Positions 17,937 through 27,059 of a stretch of DNA of 64,000 nucleotides are shown here, one piece after another. The stretch is taken from positions 1,550,001 through 1,614,000 of the forward strand of contig NZ_CP020821.1 of assembly GCF_002105755.1 (NCBI RefSeq). The letters run 5' to 3'. Position 1 is the stretch's first letter. Each line of letters begins with the position of its first letter. Below the pieces are notes generated by a model. It made no database searches and was not told the origin of the DNA. It saw only the letters and a program-made list of their open reading frames with translations. Origin of the DNA: Mycobacterium colombiense CECT 3035 (GTDB lineage Bacteria > Actinomycetota > Actinomycetes > Mycobacteriales > Mycobacteriaceae). A program made the translations under genes and the position numbers.

Positions 17937-18947
17937 TCAGCTCACCAGGCCCTGTCGCAACGCCTCGTTGAATCGACGATCGACCCAGTTGGCAAACCGG
18001 GGCGAGGACGCGAGCTGGCCTGCGGCCGCGAACAAATCGGCCAGCTTCTGTTCCGACGCGACGACGTCGTCGCCGAGCTCGGTCGGCAGCCGCAGGCTGC
18101 GCGTCGCCGCGACCGCCGCCACTTGAGGATCCAATCCCACTGCGGCGGAATAGTCTTGGGCCCATTGCTGGGGATGGGCCCTGGCCCACTGCACGGCCTT
18201 CTCGAAACGGACCAGCAGGTCGGACAGCGCGGTGTTGCGTTTCGGGTCGCCCAGTGCCTGGTCGGATGCGACGCCCACCCAGTCGCCGTTGGTGACGCCT
18301 TGCGCCTCGGCGATGCTGCGGACCGGGATCTGCTGTTCGGCCTGGGCGGTGTACGGATCCCAGATGGCCCAGGCGTCGGCCTGGTGCTGGCTGAACGCCG
18401 ACAGCGCGTCGGCGGGCTGCAGGAACACGAACTTCACCTCGGCGGGTTTGAGCCCGGCCTTGTCCAGTTGGGCCAGCAGGTTGGCGTGCGACGAGCTGCC
18501 CTTGGCGACCGCGATCGCCTTGCCACGCAGGTCGGACACCGACGCGATGGGCGAATCGGCATGCACCAGAACGCGATTGCCCGCCCCGCCGCCGCCATAC
18601 GCGGAGACCGCCTTGATCTTCGCGTTGCTGGCGGCCCCGAAGATGGGCGGCGTGTTACCGGTGATCGCGAAGTCGATCTTGCCCGCGGTGGCCGCCTCGA
18701 CCTGTGGCGGTCCGGAGGTGAAGGTCGAGAACGCGACGCGGTAGGGCAGATTGTCCAGCTGTCCCGCGGCGCGCAGCAGCGCTTCGGTGCCACCCTTCTG
18801 ATCCCCCACCTGCAGGGTGAGGCCCGACAACTCCGACAGCGGCACCGGGGCAGGCGGCGGCTTGGGGCCCGAATTCGCTGTGCGCGAGACACATCCGGCC
18901 ACCAGGAATACGAGCGTCGCGGCCAGCGCGACGAAACGCCGCGTCAC
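17937..18947 (-). CDS. ABC transporter substrate-binding lipoprotein (SsuA/NMT1-like)
   Basis: A 336-residue periplasmic binding lipoprotein. A signal peptide with lipobox LVAGC ends at about C20 (VTRRFVALAATLVFLVAGC). The mature domain has LTLQVGDQKGGTEALLRAAG, FAITGNTPPIFGAASNAKIKAV, GKAIAVAKGSSSHANLLAQL and DAWAIWDPYTA, typical of SsuA aliphatic sulfonate-binding proteins; related members bind taurine or nitrate esters. The GTG start overlaps the ATPase stop by 4 bases (GTGA). Proline-rich residues after the cysteine form a spacer. Confidence 0.87.
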   Translation of the reverse strand: MTRRFVALAATLVFLVAGCVSRTANSGPKPPPAPVPLSELSGLTLQVGDQKGGTEALLRAAGQLDNLPYRVAFSTFTSGPPQVEAATAGKIDFAITGNTPPIFGAASNAKIKAVSAYGGGGAGNRVLVHADSPIASVSDLRGKAIAVAKGSSSHANLLAQLDKAGLKPAEVKFVFLQPADALSAFSQHQADAWAIWDPYTAQAEQQIPVRSIAEAQGVTNGDWVGVASDQALGDPKRNTALSDLLVRFEKAVQWARAHPQQWAQDYSAAVGLDPQVAAVAATRSLRLPTELGDDVVASEQKLADLFAAAGQLASSPRFANWVDRRFNEALRQGLVS

Positions 18948-19699
18948 AGCCGGACGCCAAGGCGATCCAGCAACTCCGCGCGATGCCGCTCGGTGTGCGC
19001 ACCGGGATCGCCGGGCGCGCGACGAGGCTCGTCGATGGTCAGCGTGTGGACGACCCGGCCTTCCTCGAGCACCAGCACGCGATCGGCGAGCGCGACCGCT
19101 TCGTCGACATCGTGGGTGATCAGCAGCACCCCGAACCCGTGTCGGCGCCACAGCTGTAGCAGCAGGGTGTGCATCGTCAGCCGGGTCAGCGCGTCCAGCG
19201 CCCCGAACGGCTCGTCGAGCAACAGCAGTTGCGGCTCGGCCACCAACGCCCGGGCCAGCGAAACGCGTTGCGCCTGACCGCCGGACAGGGTCAGCGGCCA
19301 TGCCCCGGCGTGGTCGGCCAGCCCCACGTCGGCCAGCGCCCGCTCGGCGCGGTCCCGGATCTGCGCCCGCGGCAGGCGGCTGCGGGTGAGGCCGTAACCG
19401 ACGTTGGTCCGCACATCGCGCCACGGGAACAGGCGCGGCTCCTGAAATGCCAGCGCCGGTGCGCCGGCCACCACACGCTGCCCGCCGTGGTCGGCCGACA
19501 GCCCGGCGAGCACCCGCAGCACCGTCGATTTGCCCGAGCCGCTGCGCCCCACCAGCGCGACGATCTCGCCGCGGCGCACCCGCACCGAAACGTCGTTGAG
19601 CACCTGCCGGTTCCCGTACCACTTGTCGACGTGGCGCAGTTCGCCGGCGATGTCGGTCCGCCCGCGGGTGGCGGCGGCCGGTTCCGCGATGAGTGTCAA
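18944..19699 (-). CDS. ABC transporter ATP-binding protein (SsuB-like)
   Basis: A 251-residue nucleotide-binding subunit. Walker A is GRSGSGKST, Q-loop FQEPRLFPW, signature LSGGQAQRV, Walker B LLLLDEPFGALD and switch histidine ITHDVDEA. A TTG start at 19699 is proposed because AAAGG lies 7 bases upstream, directly after the permease stop, and this gives the normal family length; longer in-frame starts would run back through the permease gene. FGALD plus the FxWRDVRTNVG motif is characteristic of sulfonate/nitrate/taurine importers. Confidence 0.88.
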   Translation of the reverse strand: MTLIAEPAAATRGRTDIAGELRHVDKWYGNRQVLNDVSVRVRRGEIVALVGRSGSGKSTVLRVLAGLSADHGGQRVVAGAPALAFQEPRLFPWRDVRTNVGYGLTRSRLPRAQIRDRAERALADVGLADHAGAWPLTLSGGQAQRVSLARALVAEPQLLLLDEPFGALDALTRLTMHTLLLQLWRRHGFGVLLITHDVDEAVALADRVLVLEEGRVVHTLTIDEPRRAPGDPGAHTERHRAELLDRLGVRL

Positions 19700-19710
19700 G
19701 CCTGGACCTT

Positions 19711-20526
19711 TCAGTGTCGATACCGCAGCGTGCGGCGCTCGATGAGCCGGACCACCGCGTCGGTGACGATGCCCAGCAGCGCGTAGATGGTCAGCCCGAA
19801 GATGATGATGTCGATGCGCAGAAAATCGCGGGCGTTGTTGATCAGGAAACCAATCCCCTTGTCCGCGTTGATCTGCTCGGCGACGATCAAGGTCAGCCAC
19901 GCGATGGCCAATGATTGGCGGAACCCGACGAGCACCTGTGGCGCCGTGCTGGGCACGATGATCCGGGTGAACCGCTGGGCAAACGAAAAGCCCAGCACCT
20001 GAGCGGTTTCCAGCATCTTGGGGTCGACCTGTCGGATCGCCGAAAAGGTGTTGAGGTAGAGCGGGAAAACCACACCCAGGGCGACGAGCAGCACCTTGGG
20101 CAGCTCGCCGATGCCGAACCAGAGGATGAACAGCGGGATCAGTCCCAGGTGCGGCAGCGCCCGGATCATCTGCATCGGCGGGTCCACGGTCGATTCGACC
20201 CAGCGGGACAGACCGACCGCAGCGCCCGCCACGATCCCGATGACCCCGCCCAGCAGCAGCCCCTCTACAACGCGGACGGTGGAGATGTGCAGCGCGTCGG
20301 CGAGCTGGCCGTTGCGGGTCAACTCGACGCCGGCCTCGAGGATCAGGGACGGCGCCGGGAGCACGTCGGCGGGGATCACGCCGAGCGCGCTGCCCAGCTG
20401 CCACAGCGCCAGCAGCGCCAGAGGCGACGCGACGCGCACGATTTCCCATTTGCGGCGCAGCCATAATCCGGCCGGGGCGCCGCCCGGCTTGCTCGGCGCA
20501 GCGTCGAGCGCGGTGGCGATGCTCAC
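19711..20526 (-). CDS. ABC transporter permease (SsuC-like)
   Basis: A 271-residue inner-membrane permease with about six helices. The EAA loop is seen near residue 180 (TAQVLGFSFAQRFTRIIVPSTAPQVLVGFRQSL). Other conserved parts are LPHLGLIPLFILWFG and EQINADKGIGFLI, as in SsuC. The GTG at 20526 (VSIATALDAAPSK) is the likely start; the frame extends upstream only as antisense of cobG. It is the first gene of the importer operon and is divergent from cobG across 100 bases. Confidence 0.87.
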   Translation of the reverse strand: MSIATALDAAPSKPGGAPAGLWLRRKWEIVRVASPLALLALWQLGSALGVIPADVLPAPSLILEAGVELTRNGQLADALHISTVRVVEGLLLGGVIGIVAGAAVGLSRWVESTVDPPMQMIRALPHLGLIPLFILWFGIGELPKVLLVALGVVFPLYLNTFSAIRQVDPKMLETAQVLGFSFAQRFTRIIVPSTAPQVLVGFRQSLAIAWLTLIVAEQINADKGIGFLINNARDFLRIDIIIFGLTIYALLGIVTDAVVRLIERRTLRYRH

Positions 20527-20626
20527 CGTTGCGACGCTATGGCGCGGCCGGGGCCGGGGTAAGGGTTTACGTCTGGCTGACGGCAATCCCGGTCGCCGTC
20601 CCCAGCGGGGGCCGTACCGTGGACGG

Positions 20627-21721
20627 GTGGCCAGGGCGCGGGACACCGACGCATGCCCGGGTGCGCTGCAGGTGCACCAGGCGGCCGACGGCGCCTTGGC
20701 CCGGGTCCGGCTGCCCGGCGGCATGATCACGGCGGCCCAGCTGGCCGCACTGGCCGCGGTGAGCAACGAGTCGGGTTCGGGAACGCTCGAGCTGACCGCC
20801 CGGGGCAACGTGCAACTGCGCGGCTTGACCGACGTGACCGCGGTGGGCGAGGCGCTCGCGGCCGCGGGCCTGTTGCCGTCGACGACGCACGAGCGGGTCC
20901 GCAACATCGTGGCGTCGCCGCTGTCGGGGCGCTCCGGCGGCAATGTCGACGTTCGGCGCTGGGTCGGCGAGCTCGATGCCGCGCTCTGCGCCGAGCCGAG
21001 GCTGGCCGAGCTGGGCGGCCGATTCTGGTTCAGCCTCGACGACGGGCGCGGCGACGTCTCGGGCCTGCGCGCCGACGTCGGCGTCCACGCCTTCCCCGAC
21101 GGCTGTGCGCTCCTGCTGGCCGGACGAGACACCGGCGTCCGGCTGGCGGCGGGCGAGGTGGTCGAGACGCTGATCACCCTCGCGATGCGATTCGTCGACA
21201 TCCGCGGAACGGCTTGGCGCGTCCAGGAATTGGACGACGTACGGCGGCTGCTGCCCGGCGCCGACCCGCACGCCACCGCCTTTTCGGCGGTCACCCGGGG
21301 GCCGGTGGGCTGGATCGGCCAGAACGACGGGCGGGTGACGCTGGGCGCCGCGGTGCCGCTCGGCATGCTGCCGGCACATGTCGCGGAGTACCTGGCCGCG
21401 ATCGAGGCGCCGATGGTGATCACGCCGTGGCGGTCGGTGCTGGTGTGCGATCTCAGTGAAGAGGTGGCCGACACCGCGTTGCGAGTCCTGGCGCCCCTGG
21501 GCTTGGTGTTCGACGAGAACTCCCCGTGGCTGGCGGTCAGCGCCTGCACCGGCAGCCCTGGCTGCGCGCGCTCTGCCGCCGACGTGCGGGCCGACGCCGC
21601 GCACTCGCTGGATGCCGGGTCGACGGTGCACCGGCACTTCGTCGGCTGTGAACGCGCGTGCGGCAGCCCGCTCGCCGGCGAGGTGCTGGTGGCCACGCCG
21701 GACGGATACCGGCGGCTGTAG
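20627..21721 (+). CDS. cobG: Precorrin-3B synthase CobG
   Basis: A 364-residue monooxygenase of the sulfite/nitrite reductase fold that hydroxylates precorrin-3A and forms the lactone of precorrin-3B, with O2, in the aerobic B12 pathway. Duplicated ferredoxin-like halves are visible (LPGGMITAAQLAALA; LELTARGNVQLRGL). The [4Fe-4S] cysteines are in SACTGSPGCARS and HFVGCERACGSP near the C terminus. The GTG at 20627 gives a start like Rv2064 (VARARDTDACPGALQVHQAADG). First gene of cobG-cobH-cobIJ. Confidence 0.94.
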   Translation: MARARDTDACPGALQVHQAADGALARVRLPGGMITAAQLAALAAVSNESGSGTLELTARGNVQLRGLTDVTAVGEALAAAGLLPSTTHERVRNIVASPLSGRSGGNVDVRRWVGELDAALCAEPRLAELGGRFWFSLDDGRGDVSGLRADVGVHAFPDGCALLLAGRDTGVRLAAGEVVETLITLAMRFVDIRGTAWRVQELDDVRRLLPGADPHATAFSAVTRGPVGWIGQNDGRVTLGAAVPLGMLPAHVAEYLAAIEAPMVITPWRSVLVCDLSEEVADTALRVLAPLGLVFDENSPWLAVSACTGSPGCARSAADVRADAAHSLDAGSTVHRHFVGCERACGSPLAGEVLVATPDGYRRL

Positions 21722-21766
21722 CCGGGCGCGGCGGGTCGCCGCGCGGACGAGCCTTAAAGTGGGCGG

Positions 21767-22393
21767 GTGCTCGACTACATCCGCGACGCGGCGGAGATCT
21801 ATCGCCAGTCGTTCGCGACGATCCGCGCCGAAGCCGACCTGGCGCGATTCCCCGCCGACGTGGCACGGGTGGTCGTCCGGTTGATCCACACCTGCGGTCA
21901 GGTCGACGTAGCCGAGCACGTCGCGTTCACCGACGACGTCGTCGAGCGCGTCGGCGCGGCGCTGCGCGCCGGTGCTCCCGTGCTGTGCGATTCGTCGATG
22001 GTGGCCGCCGGGATCACCGCCGCGCGGCTGCCTGCCGACAACCAGGTGGTGTCGCTGGTGGGCGATCCGCGGGCGGCCGAGCTGGCCGCCCGCCGGCAGA
22101 CCACGCGCTCGGCGGCCGGGGTCGAGTTGTGGGCGGACCGGCTGCCCGGCGCGGTGCTGGCGATCGGCAACGCCCCGACCGCCCTGTTCCGGCTGCTCGA
22201 ACTGATCGACGACGGGCTCGCCCCGCCGGCCGGAGTGCTGGGCGGGCCGGTGGGTTTCGTCGGGTCGGCGCAGTCCAAGCAGGAGCTCATCGAAAACCCG
22301 CGCGGGACGTCGTATCTGGTGGTGCGGGGCCGCCGCGGCGGCAGTGCGATGGCCGCCGCGGCCGTCAACGCGATCGCGAGCGACCGCGAATGA
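21767..22393 (+). CDS. cobH: Precorrin-8X methylmutase CobH
   Basis: A 208-residue enzyme, same length as Rv2065, that migrates the C11 methyl group to C12 to give hydrogenobyrinic acid. Conserved parts are the start [19 protein letters not shown] with the following acid region, [16 protein letters not shown] carrying the catalytic histidine (LIHTCG, about H41), [26 protein letters not shown] and [17 protein letters not shown] start at 21767. Its stop overlaps the cobIJ start (ATGA). Confidence 0.96.
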   Translation: MLDYIRDAAEIYRQSFATIRAEADLARFPADVARVVVRLIHTCGQVDVAEHVAFTDDVVERVGAALRAGAPVLCDSSMVAAGITAARLPADNQVVSLVGDPRAAELAARRQTTRSAAGVELWADRLPGAVLAIGNAPTALFRLLELIDDGLAPPAGVLGGPVGFVGSAQSKQELIENPRGTSYLVVRGRRGGSAMAAAAVNAIASDRE

Positions 22394-23868
22394 CCGCGCG
22401 GGGCACGCTCTGGGGCGTCGGCCTGGGGCCCGGTGACCCGGAACTGGTGACCGTCAAAGCCGCCCGGGTGATCGGCGAGGCCGACGTGGTGGCCTACCAC
22501 AGCGCCCGGCACGGCCGCAGCATCGCCCGCGGCATCGCCGAACCGTATCTGCGGCCGGGCCAGATCGAGGAGCATCTGGTCTACCCGGTCACCACCGAGA
22601 CGACCGACCATCCCGGCGGCTATGCCGGCGCGATCGAGGACTTCTACGTCGAGGCGACCGAGCGCATCGCGGGACACCTCGACGCCGGGCGCAATGTCGC
22701 CCTGCTGGCCGAGGGCGACCCGCTGTTCTACAGCTCCTACATGCACCTGCACACCCGGCTTACCGAGCGGTTCGACGCGGTCATCGTGCCCGGCGTGACG
22801 TCGGTGAGCGCCGCCTCGGCGGCCATCGCGACACCGTTGGTGGCCGGCGACGAGGTGCTGTCGGTGCTGCCGGGCACCTTGCCGGCCGAAGAGCTGACCC
22901 GCCGGCTCGCGGACGCCGACGCCGCCGTGGTGCTGAAGCTCGGGCGTTCGTATCATGCTGTGCGGGAAGCGCTTTCGGCATCGGGTCGGCTTGACGACGC
23001 GTTCTACGTGGAGCGAGCCAGCACCGCCGCGCAACGCATACTGCCCGCCGCCGACGTCGACGAGGCCGGCGTCCCGTACTTCTCGCTGGCCATCCTGCCG
23101 GGCGGGCAGCGCGGCCGGCCCGAGCCCGCGACGGGCAGCGTCACGGTGGTGGGCCTGGGCCCCGGGGACGTGGATTGGATGACGCCGCAGACCCGGCGCG
23201 AGCTCGCCGCGGCGAGCGACCTGATCGGCTACGGCGGCTACCTGGACCGCGTCCCGGCTCGCGACGGTCAGCGACGTCACCCCAGCGACAACCGTGACGA
23301 GCCCGAGAGGGCGCGGCTGGCCTGCGCGCTCGCCGAGCAGGGCCGCGCCGTCGCGGTGGTCTCGTCGGGCGACCCCGGTGTGTTCGCGATGGCCACCGCG
23401 GTGCTGGAAGAGGCCAAAGAATGGCCCGGCGTGCAGGTCCGGGTGATCCCGGCGATGACCGCCGCCCAGGCGGTGGCCAGCCGGGTCGGCGCCCCGTTGG
23501 GACACGACTATGCGGTGATCTCGTTATCCGACCGCCTCAAGCCATGGGAGGTGATCTCCGCGCGGCTGCGGGCCGCCGCGGCCGCCGACCTGGTGCTGGC
23601 CGTCTACAACCCGGCATCCAAGACACGAACCTGGCAGGTCGGCGAGATGCGCGACATCTTGCTGGCCCACCGCGAACCCGGCACCCCGGTGGTGATCGGC
23701 CGCAACGTCTCCGGCCCCGACGAAGACGTCCGCGTGGTCAGGCTGGCCGACCTCGATCCCGGCGAGATCGACATGCGCTGCCTGCTGATCGTCGGCTCGT
23801 CGCAAACCCAGTGGTACTCACACGATTCCACCGACCGGGTCTTCACACCGCGGCGCTACCAGGGCTAG
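22390..23868 (+). CDS. cobIJ: Bifunctional precorrin-2 C20-methyltransferase / precorrin-3B C17-methyltransferase
   Basis: A 492-residue natural fusion of CobI and CobJ (called cobI, Rv2066, in M. tuberculosis). The first SAM-dependent tetrapyrrole methylase begins [18 protein letters not shown] and contains [13 protein letters not shown]; the second begins near residue 247 ([17 protein letters not shown]), with [11 protein letters not shown] and [11 protein letters not shown]. CobI methylates C20 and CobJ methylates C17 with ring contraction. It overlaps cobH by 4 bases and its 3' end overlaps the convergent PPE gene by 4 bases. Confidence 0.95.
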   Translation: MTARGTLWGVGLGPGDPELVTVKAARVIGEADVVAYHSARHGRSIARGIAEPYLRPGQIEEHLVYPVTTETTDHPGGYAGAIEDFYVEATERIAGHLDAGRNVALLAEGDPLFYSSYMHLHTRLTERFDAVIVPGVTSVSAASAAIATPLVAGDEVLSVLPGTLPAEELTRRLADADAAVVLKLGRSYHAVREALSASGRLDDAFYVERASTAAQRILPAADVDEAGVPYFSLAILPGGQRGRPEPATGSVTVVGLGPGDVDWMTPQTRRELAAASDLIGYGGYLDRVPARDGQRRHPSDNRDEPERARLACALAEQGRAVAVVSSGDPGVFAMATAVLEEAKEWPGVQVRVIPAMTAAQAVASRVGAPLGHDYAVISLSDRLKPWEVISARLRAAAAADLVLAVYNPASKTRTWQVGEMRDILLAHREPGTPVVIGRNVSGPDEDVRVVRLADLDPGEIDMRCLLIVGSSQTQWYSHDSTDRVFTPRRYQG

Positions 23869-25520
23869 TCGCGGTCCCAGGTGCTCGGCATCATCGGCAC
23901 GGTGGGGCCGTCGCTCAACCCGTCACGGGTCAACGTCACCAACCCGGTCGCCTGCGCGCCACCGGATTTGGCTGCGGCACCGACGAATCCGAGCGGTCCG
24001 GCGCTGTCCTCGGAAGGGCTTGCGGCGTAACGGTCTTCGGCGTCACCGGTTGGATCCGCACCGTCGTCGAGGTCCATGAATTCGTAGCGGTATGCCCGCT
24101 CCGTGGCGGTGCCACCGCGACGCCGGCGGGCCCTGGCCTTCTTCTTGGCCGCGGCGCCCGCGGCCGCACCGGCGGGCGCGTCGACGTCGTCGGCCGAGGG
24201 TTCCTCCGACTTACGCCGTGACCGGCTGCTCGCGCTGCCGCGCGCCGACAGTCCCGAAAGCCCCACCGCATACAGGGCGTTGGACACGTTCGCCCCGATG
24301 CCGTCGGTCGCCGTGGGACCGAAGCCGACGCCGGGTCCCCCACCGGCCGGTCCGCCGCCGGCCGAGCCGGCGACCGTCGTCGCGGGGGCGGTCGACGGTG
24401 TCGGCACGTGGCTCACGCTGACCGGCGCGCTGGCGATCGCGGGCGCCGGAGCGGCCACCGGTGCGGGCGCCGCGGCGACGGCCGGCAACGGCGCCGGCGT
24501 CGAAAGTGGGACCGCGACGCTGATCGCGGTGACCGCGGCCGCCGCCCCGCCCGCCGCGGCAGCGCCGATCGCGGCGACGACGACCGGTGCGAGCACCACC
24601 GCCATCTGGATCGCGAGCTGGATGAACGGCCAGAAGATCATCAGGGTGTGGAAGATGGCCCAGCCCAGCGCGCTGGACAGGGCAGGCGACAGCCCGAGCT
24701 GCCCGAAGAACGAGGCGAGACTGTTCACCCACGGCACCGGTGGAAACGGCCAGCCGTTGGGGTTCAATTCTTCCGACACCGGCCAGGCGAAGTTCTGCGT
24801 GTACTGCTTCAACCACGCCGTGAGCTGGTCCTGCCAGGACGGGTAGGTCTGCGTCGCCGACGTGGCCTGCTGCTGGGCGCTCGAGGCGTCCGCCTTGTTG
24901 AGGTTGGAGCCGGAATCCGCCGCCGGTGCCACCGCGGCCGCCTGCGCCGCCGCCACGCCCGCGGTGCCCGCCTCGGCGCCCGGCACGACGATCGTCGGCG
25001 CCGGCGTCGTCGCCGGGACCGCCGCCAGGGCGGATGAACTGACCGCCTGGTAGGTGGTCATCGTGGTGGCGGCCTGTACCCACATGCGCGCGTAGTCGGC
25101 CTCGTTGACCGCGATCGGAATGGTGTTGATCCCAAAGAAGTTCGTGGCGACCAGCGTCCCGTGCACCGCGTGATTGGCCGCGAGCTCCCCCAGCGTCGGC
25201 ATGGCGGCCAGCGCCGTGGTGTAGGCGGTGGCCGCGGTCTCGTGCAGGCTCGCCGCCGCCGTGCTCTTGGCCGCGCTCTCCAGCAGCCAGGCCTGGTAGG
25301 GGGCGTGTGCCGCGACGTACTGGTCCGCGCTGGGCCCGTCCCACGAACCCGCCTGCACGGCGCCCAGCACTCCGTCGAGCTCCGCGGCCGCGGTCGCATA
25401 GTCGGCGCTCAGCGACGACCATGCCGATGCGGCGGCCAGCAGCGGCGCGGGGCCGGGGCCGCTGCTGAGCAACGTCGAGTGCACTTCGGGTGGAAACGCG
25501 ATCCAGATCGGGGCGGTCAT
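23865..25520 (-). CDS. PPE family protein, PPE-PPW subfamily
   Basis: A 551-residue PPE protein. The N-terminal PPE domain (about residues 1-180) shows PPE at residues 10-12, the WxG turn in [22 protein letters not shown], and [25 protein letters not shown]. The C terminus has [10 protein letters not shown] and PMMPSTW, matching the GFxGT and PxxPxxW signatures of the PPW subfamily. Two hydrophobic segments (about residues 275-340), then a low-complexity Ala/Pro region and a basic [12 protein letters not shown] stretch occur between. PPE proteins are usually exported by ESX type VII systems, often with a PE partner; no PE gene adjoins. In M. tuberculosis this slot between cobIJ and sigC holds Rv2067c and blaC, as I recall. 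Confidence 0.93.
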   Translation of the reverse strand: MTAPIWIAFPPEVHSTLLSSGPGPAPLLAAASAWSSLSADYATAAAELDGVLGAVQAGSWDGPSADQYVAAHAPYQAWLLESAAKSTAAASLHETAATAYTTALAAMPTLGELAANHAVHGTLVATNFFGINTIPIAVNEADYARMWVQAATTMTTYQAVSSSALAAVPATTPAPTIVVPGAEAGTAGVAAAQAAAVAPAADSGSNLNKADASSAQQQATSATQTYPSWQDQLTAWLKQYTQNFAWPVSEELNPNGWPFPPVPWVNSLASFFGQLGLSPALSSALGWAIFHTLMIFWPFIQLAIQMAVVLAPVVVAAIGAAAAGGAAAAVTAISVAVPLSTPAPLPAVAAAPAPVAAPAPAIASAPVSVSHVPTPSTAPATTVAGSAGGGPAGGGPGVGFGPTATDGIGANVSNALYAVGLSGLSARGSASSRSRRKSEEPSADDVDAPAGAAAGAAAKKKARARRRRGGTATERAYRYEFMDLDDGADPTGDAEDRYAASPSEDSAGPLGFVGAAAKSGGAQATGLVTLTRDGLSDGPTVPMMPSTWDRD

Positions 25521-25679
25521 CGTCGGGGGCCTTCAGGCAAGAGCACGAATACCTCTTCGGTGAATCTTCTGGATGGGCTGGGCGATGCGTACGACCAGAG
25601 GTCGGTTGCCGGCGCGGAAAAGTTCCCGGCGATGTCGTTGCGGCGCAAAATCTCGCGAGTCTTTGCGCAGGGCCGGGCC

Positions 25680-26504
25680 ATGCGCAACGATGCAGGGATG
25701 CGGTGTGAGATTGCGCGCGAAGCGCTGTCGGCTCGACTGGACGGCGAGCGGCCCCAGGTGCTCGCGCAGCAGGTCGACGCCCACCTCGAATCCTGCCGCA
25801 GCTGCCGCTCCTGGCTGATCGGGGCGGCGGTGCAGACGCGCCGGTTCGCCTCGGTGACTCCGGGCGAGGGACCCGATCTGGTCGACAAGATCATGGCCAG
25901 CATCGGCGAGCAGCCCACCGGCCACCACGCCCGGATGCGCTGGCTGCGGTCGCACTACCGGCGCTGGGGATTGATCGCCGTCGGCCTCTTCCAGGTGGCG
26001 ATCGCCGCCGCCCAGATCAGCGGAATCGATTTCGGCATGGTCTCCGGTCATATGCACGGCGCGATGTCCGGCGAGCACCTGATGCACGAGTCGACGGCCT
26101 GGTTGCTGGCGCTGGGCCTGGCCATGATCGCCGCCGGCGTCTGGCCCGCCTCCGCGTCGGGGGTGGCCGCGATCACCGGTGTCTACTCCGTTGCGCTGCT
26201 GGGTTATGTGATCGTCGACGCCTTCGACGCCGAAGTCACCGCGACCCGCATCGCCAGCCACATGCCCCTGTTGTTGGGCCTGGCGTTCGCATTGCTGGTG
26301 GCGCGGGAACGGGTGGGCTCGCACCGGCGGCGCGGCGCCGACGCCTCCGACGACTCCGACTTCCCCGCCTGGGCGGCGGACTCGCCCACCGGCCGGCGGC
26401 GCGGGCACCTGCGGCCGATCAATCGCGCGGCCATCGACCCCACCGCGTCCTCTACGACGAGCCGTCGTAGAATCGGAAAACTCGCACAACAAAGGTGGTT
26501 GGGC
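25680..26504 (+). CDS. ZAS anti-sigma-like membrane protein, in frame with sigC
   Basis: A 275-residue module of unknown published function. Residues about 7-45 form a zinc-binding anti-sigma (ZAS/zf-HC2) domain with the motif H35-x3-C39-x2-C42 (AHLESCRSC). Four predicted membrane helices follow at about 96-114, 140-155, 161-182 and 200-217. The loop after helix 1, expected outside, is His/Met-rich ([20 protein letters not shown], residues about 119-138). There is no stop codon before the sigC ATG at 26505, so either a SigC fusion of 459 residues is made or sigC is translated from its own start. AGGG at 25668-25671 supports the ATG at 25680; an ATG at 25698 is an alternative. M. tuberculosis SigC has no known anti-sigma factor. 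Confidence 0.72.
26451..26471. promoter_or_regulatory. Perfect dyad immediately upstream of sigC
   Basis: Arms TCTACGAC (26451-26458) and GTCGTAGA (26464-26471) are perfect inverted repeats around a 5-base centre, ending 33 bases before the sigC ATG. The TACGAC/GTCGTA core resembles BlaI/MecI-type operators. I recall that the M. tuberculosis BlaI repressor binds near blaC-sigC, which would agree, but I cannot verify that. It lies inside the open frame that joins the ZAS module to sigC. Confidence 0.6.
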
Positions 26505-27059
26505 ATGACCGCGCCGAGCGACGACGAGGCCGTAACCGAGCTCGCGTTGTCAGCCGCACGCGGAAACGCGCGAGCGCTCGAGTCGTTCATCAAGGCCACC
26601 CAGCAAGACGTGTGGCGGTTCGTCGCCTACCTGTCGGATACGGGCAACGCCGACGATCTGACCCAGGAGACCTTCCTGCGCGCCATCGGCGCCATCGAGC
26701 GATTCTCCGGGCGCTCGAGCGCGCGGACCTGGCTGCTGTCGATCGCGCGCCGCGTCGTGGCCGACCACATCCGGCACCTGCAATCACGGCCCCGCGCCGC
26801 CCTGGGCGCCGATCCCGAGCACGTGGTGCGCGGGGACCGGCACGCCCGCGGATTCGAGGACCTCGTCGAGGTGACGACGATGATCGCCAACCTCAACGCC
26901 GAACAGCGCGAAGCACTTCTGCTCACCCAACTGCTCGGCCTGCCCTACGCGGACGCCGCCGCGGTCTGCGGCTGCCCGGTGGGCACCATCCGCTCCCGTG
27001 TTGCCCGTGCCCGGGACGCGCTGCTGGCCGATGGGGAGCGCGGCCACCTAACCGGCTAG
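26505..27059 (+). CDS. sigC: ECF RNA polymerase sigma factor SigC
   Basis: A 184-residue ECF sigma factor. Region 2 is seen in [20 protein letters not shown] and [20 protein letters not shown] with [18 protein letters not shown]; region 4 in [45 protein letters not shown]. It matches M. tuberculosis SigC (Rv2069) almost throughout. AAAGGTGG at 26491-26498 is a good ribosome site for the ATG at 26505, and this start gives the known length, although the frame is open for 275 codons upstream. It overlaps the convergent cobK stop by 12 bases. Control by the upstream dyad and the ZAS module is inferred. Confidence 0.95.
   Translation: MTAPSDDEAVTELALSAARGNARALESFIKATQQDVWRFVAYLSDTGNADDLTQETFLRAIGAIERFSGRSSARTWLLSIARRVVADHIRHLQSRPRAALGADPEHVVRGDRHARGFEDLVEVTTMIANLNAEQREALLLTQLLGLPYADAAAVCGCPVGTIRSRVARARDALLADGERGHLTG

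Noticed and set aside
20527..20626. Cobalamin riboswitch before cobG or the importer
   Set aside because: No B12-box core is visible and the 100-base gap is too short for the usual aptamer.
25521..25679. Cobalamin riboswitch before the PPE gene
   Set aside because: No conserved B12-box sequence or matching stem set was found; the region looks like a simple divergent promoter.
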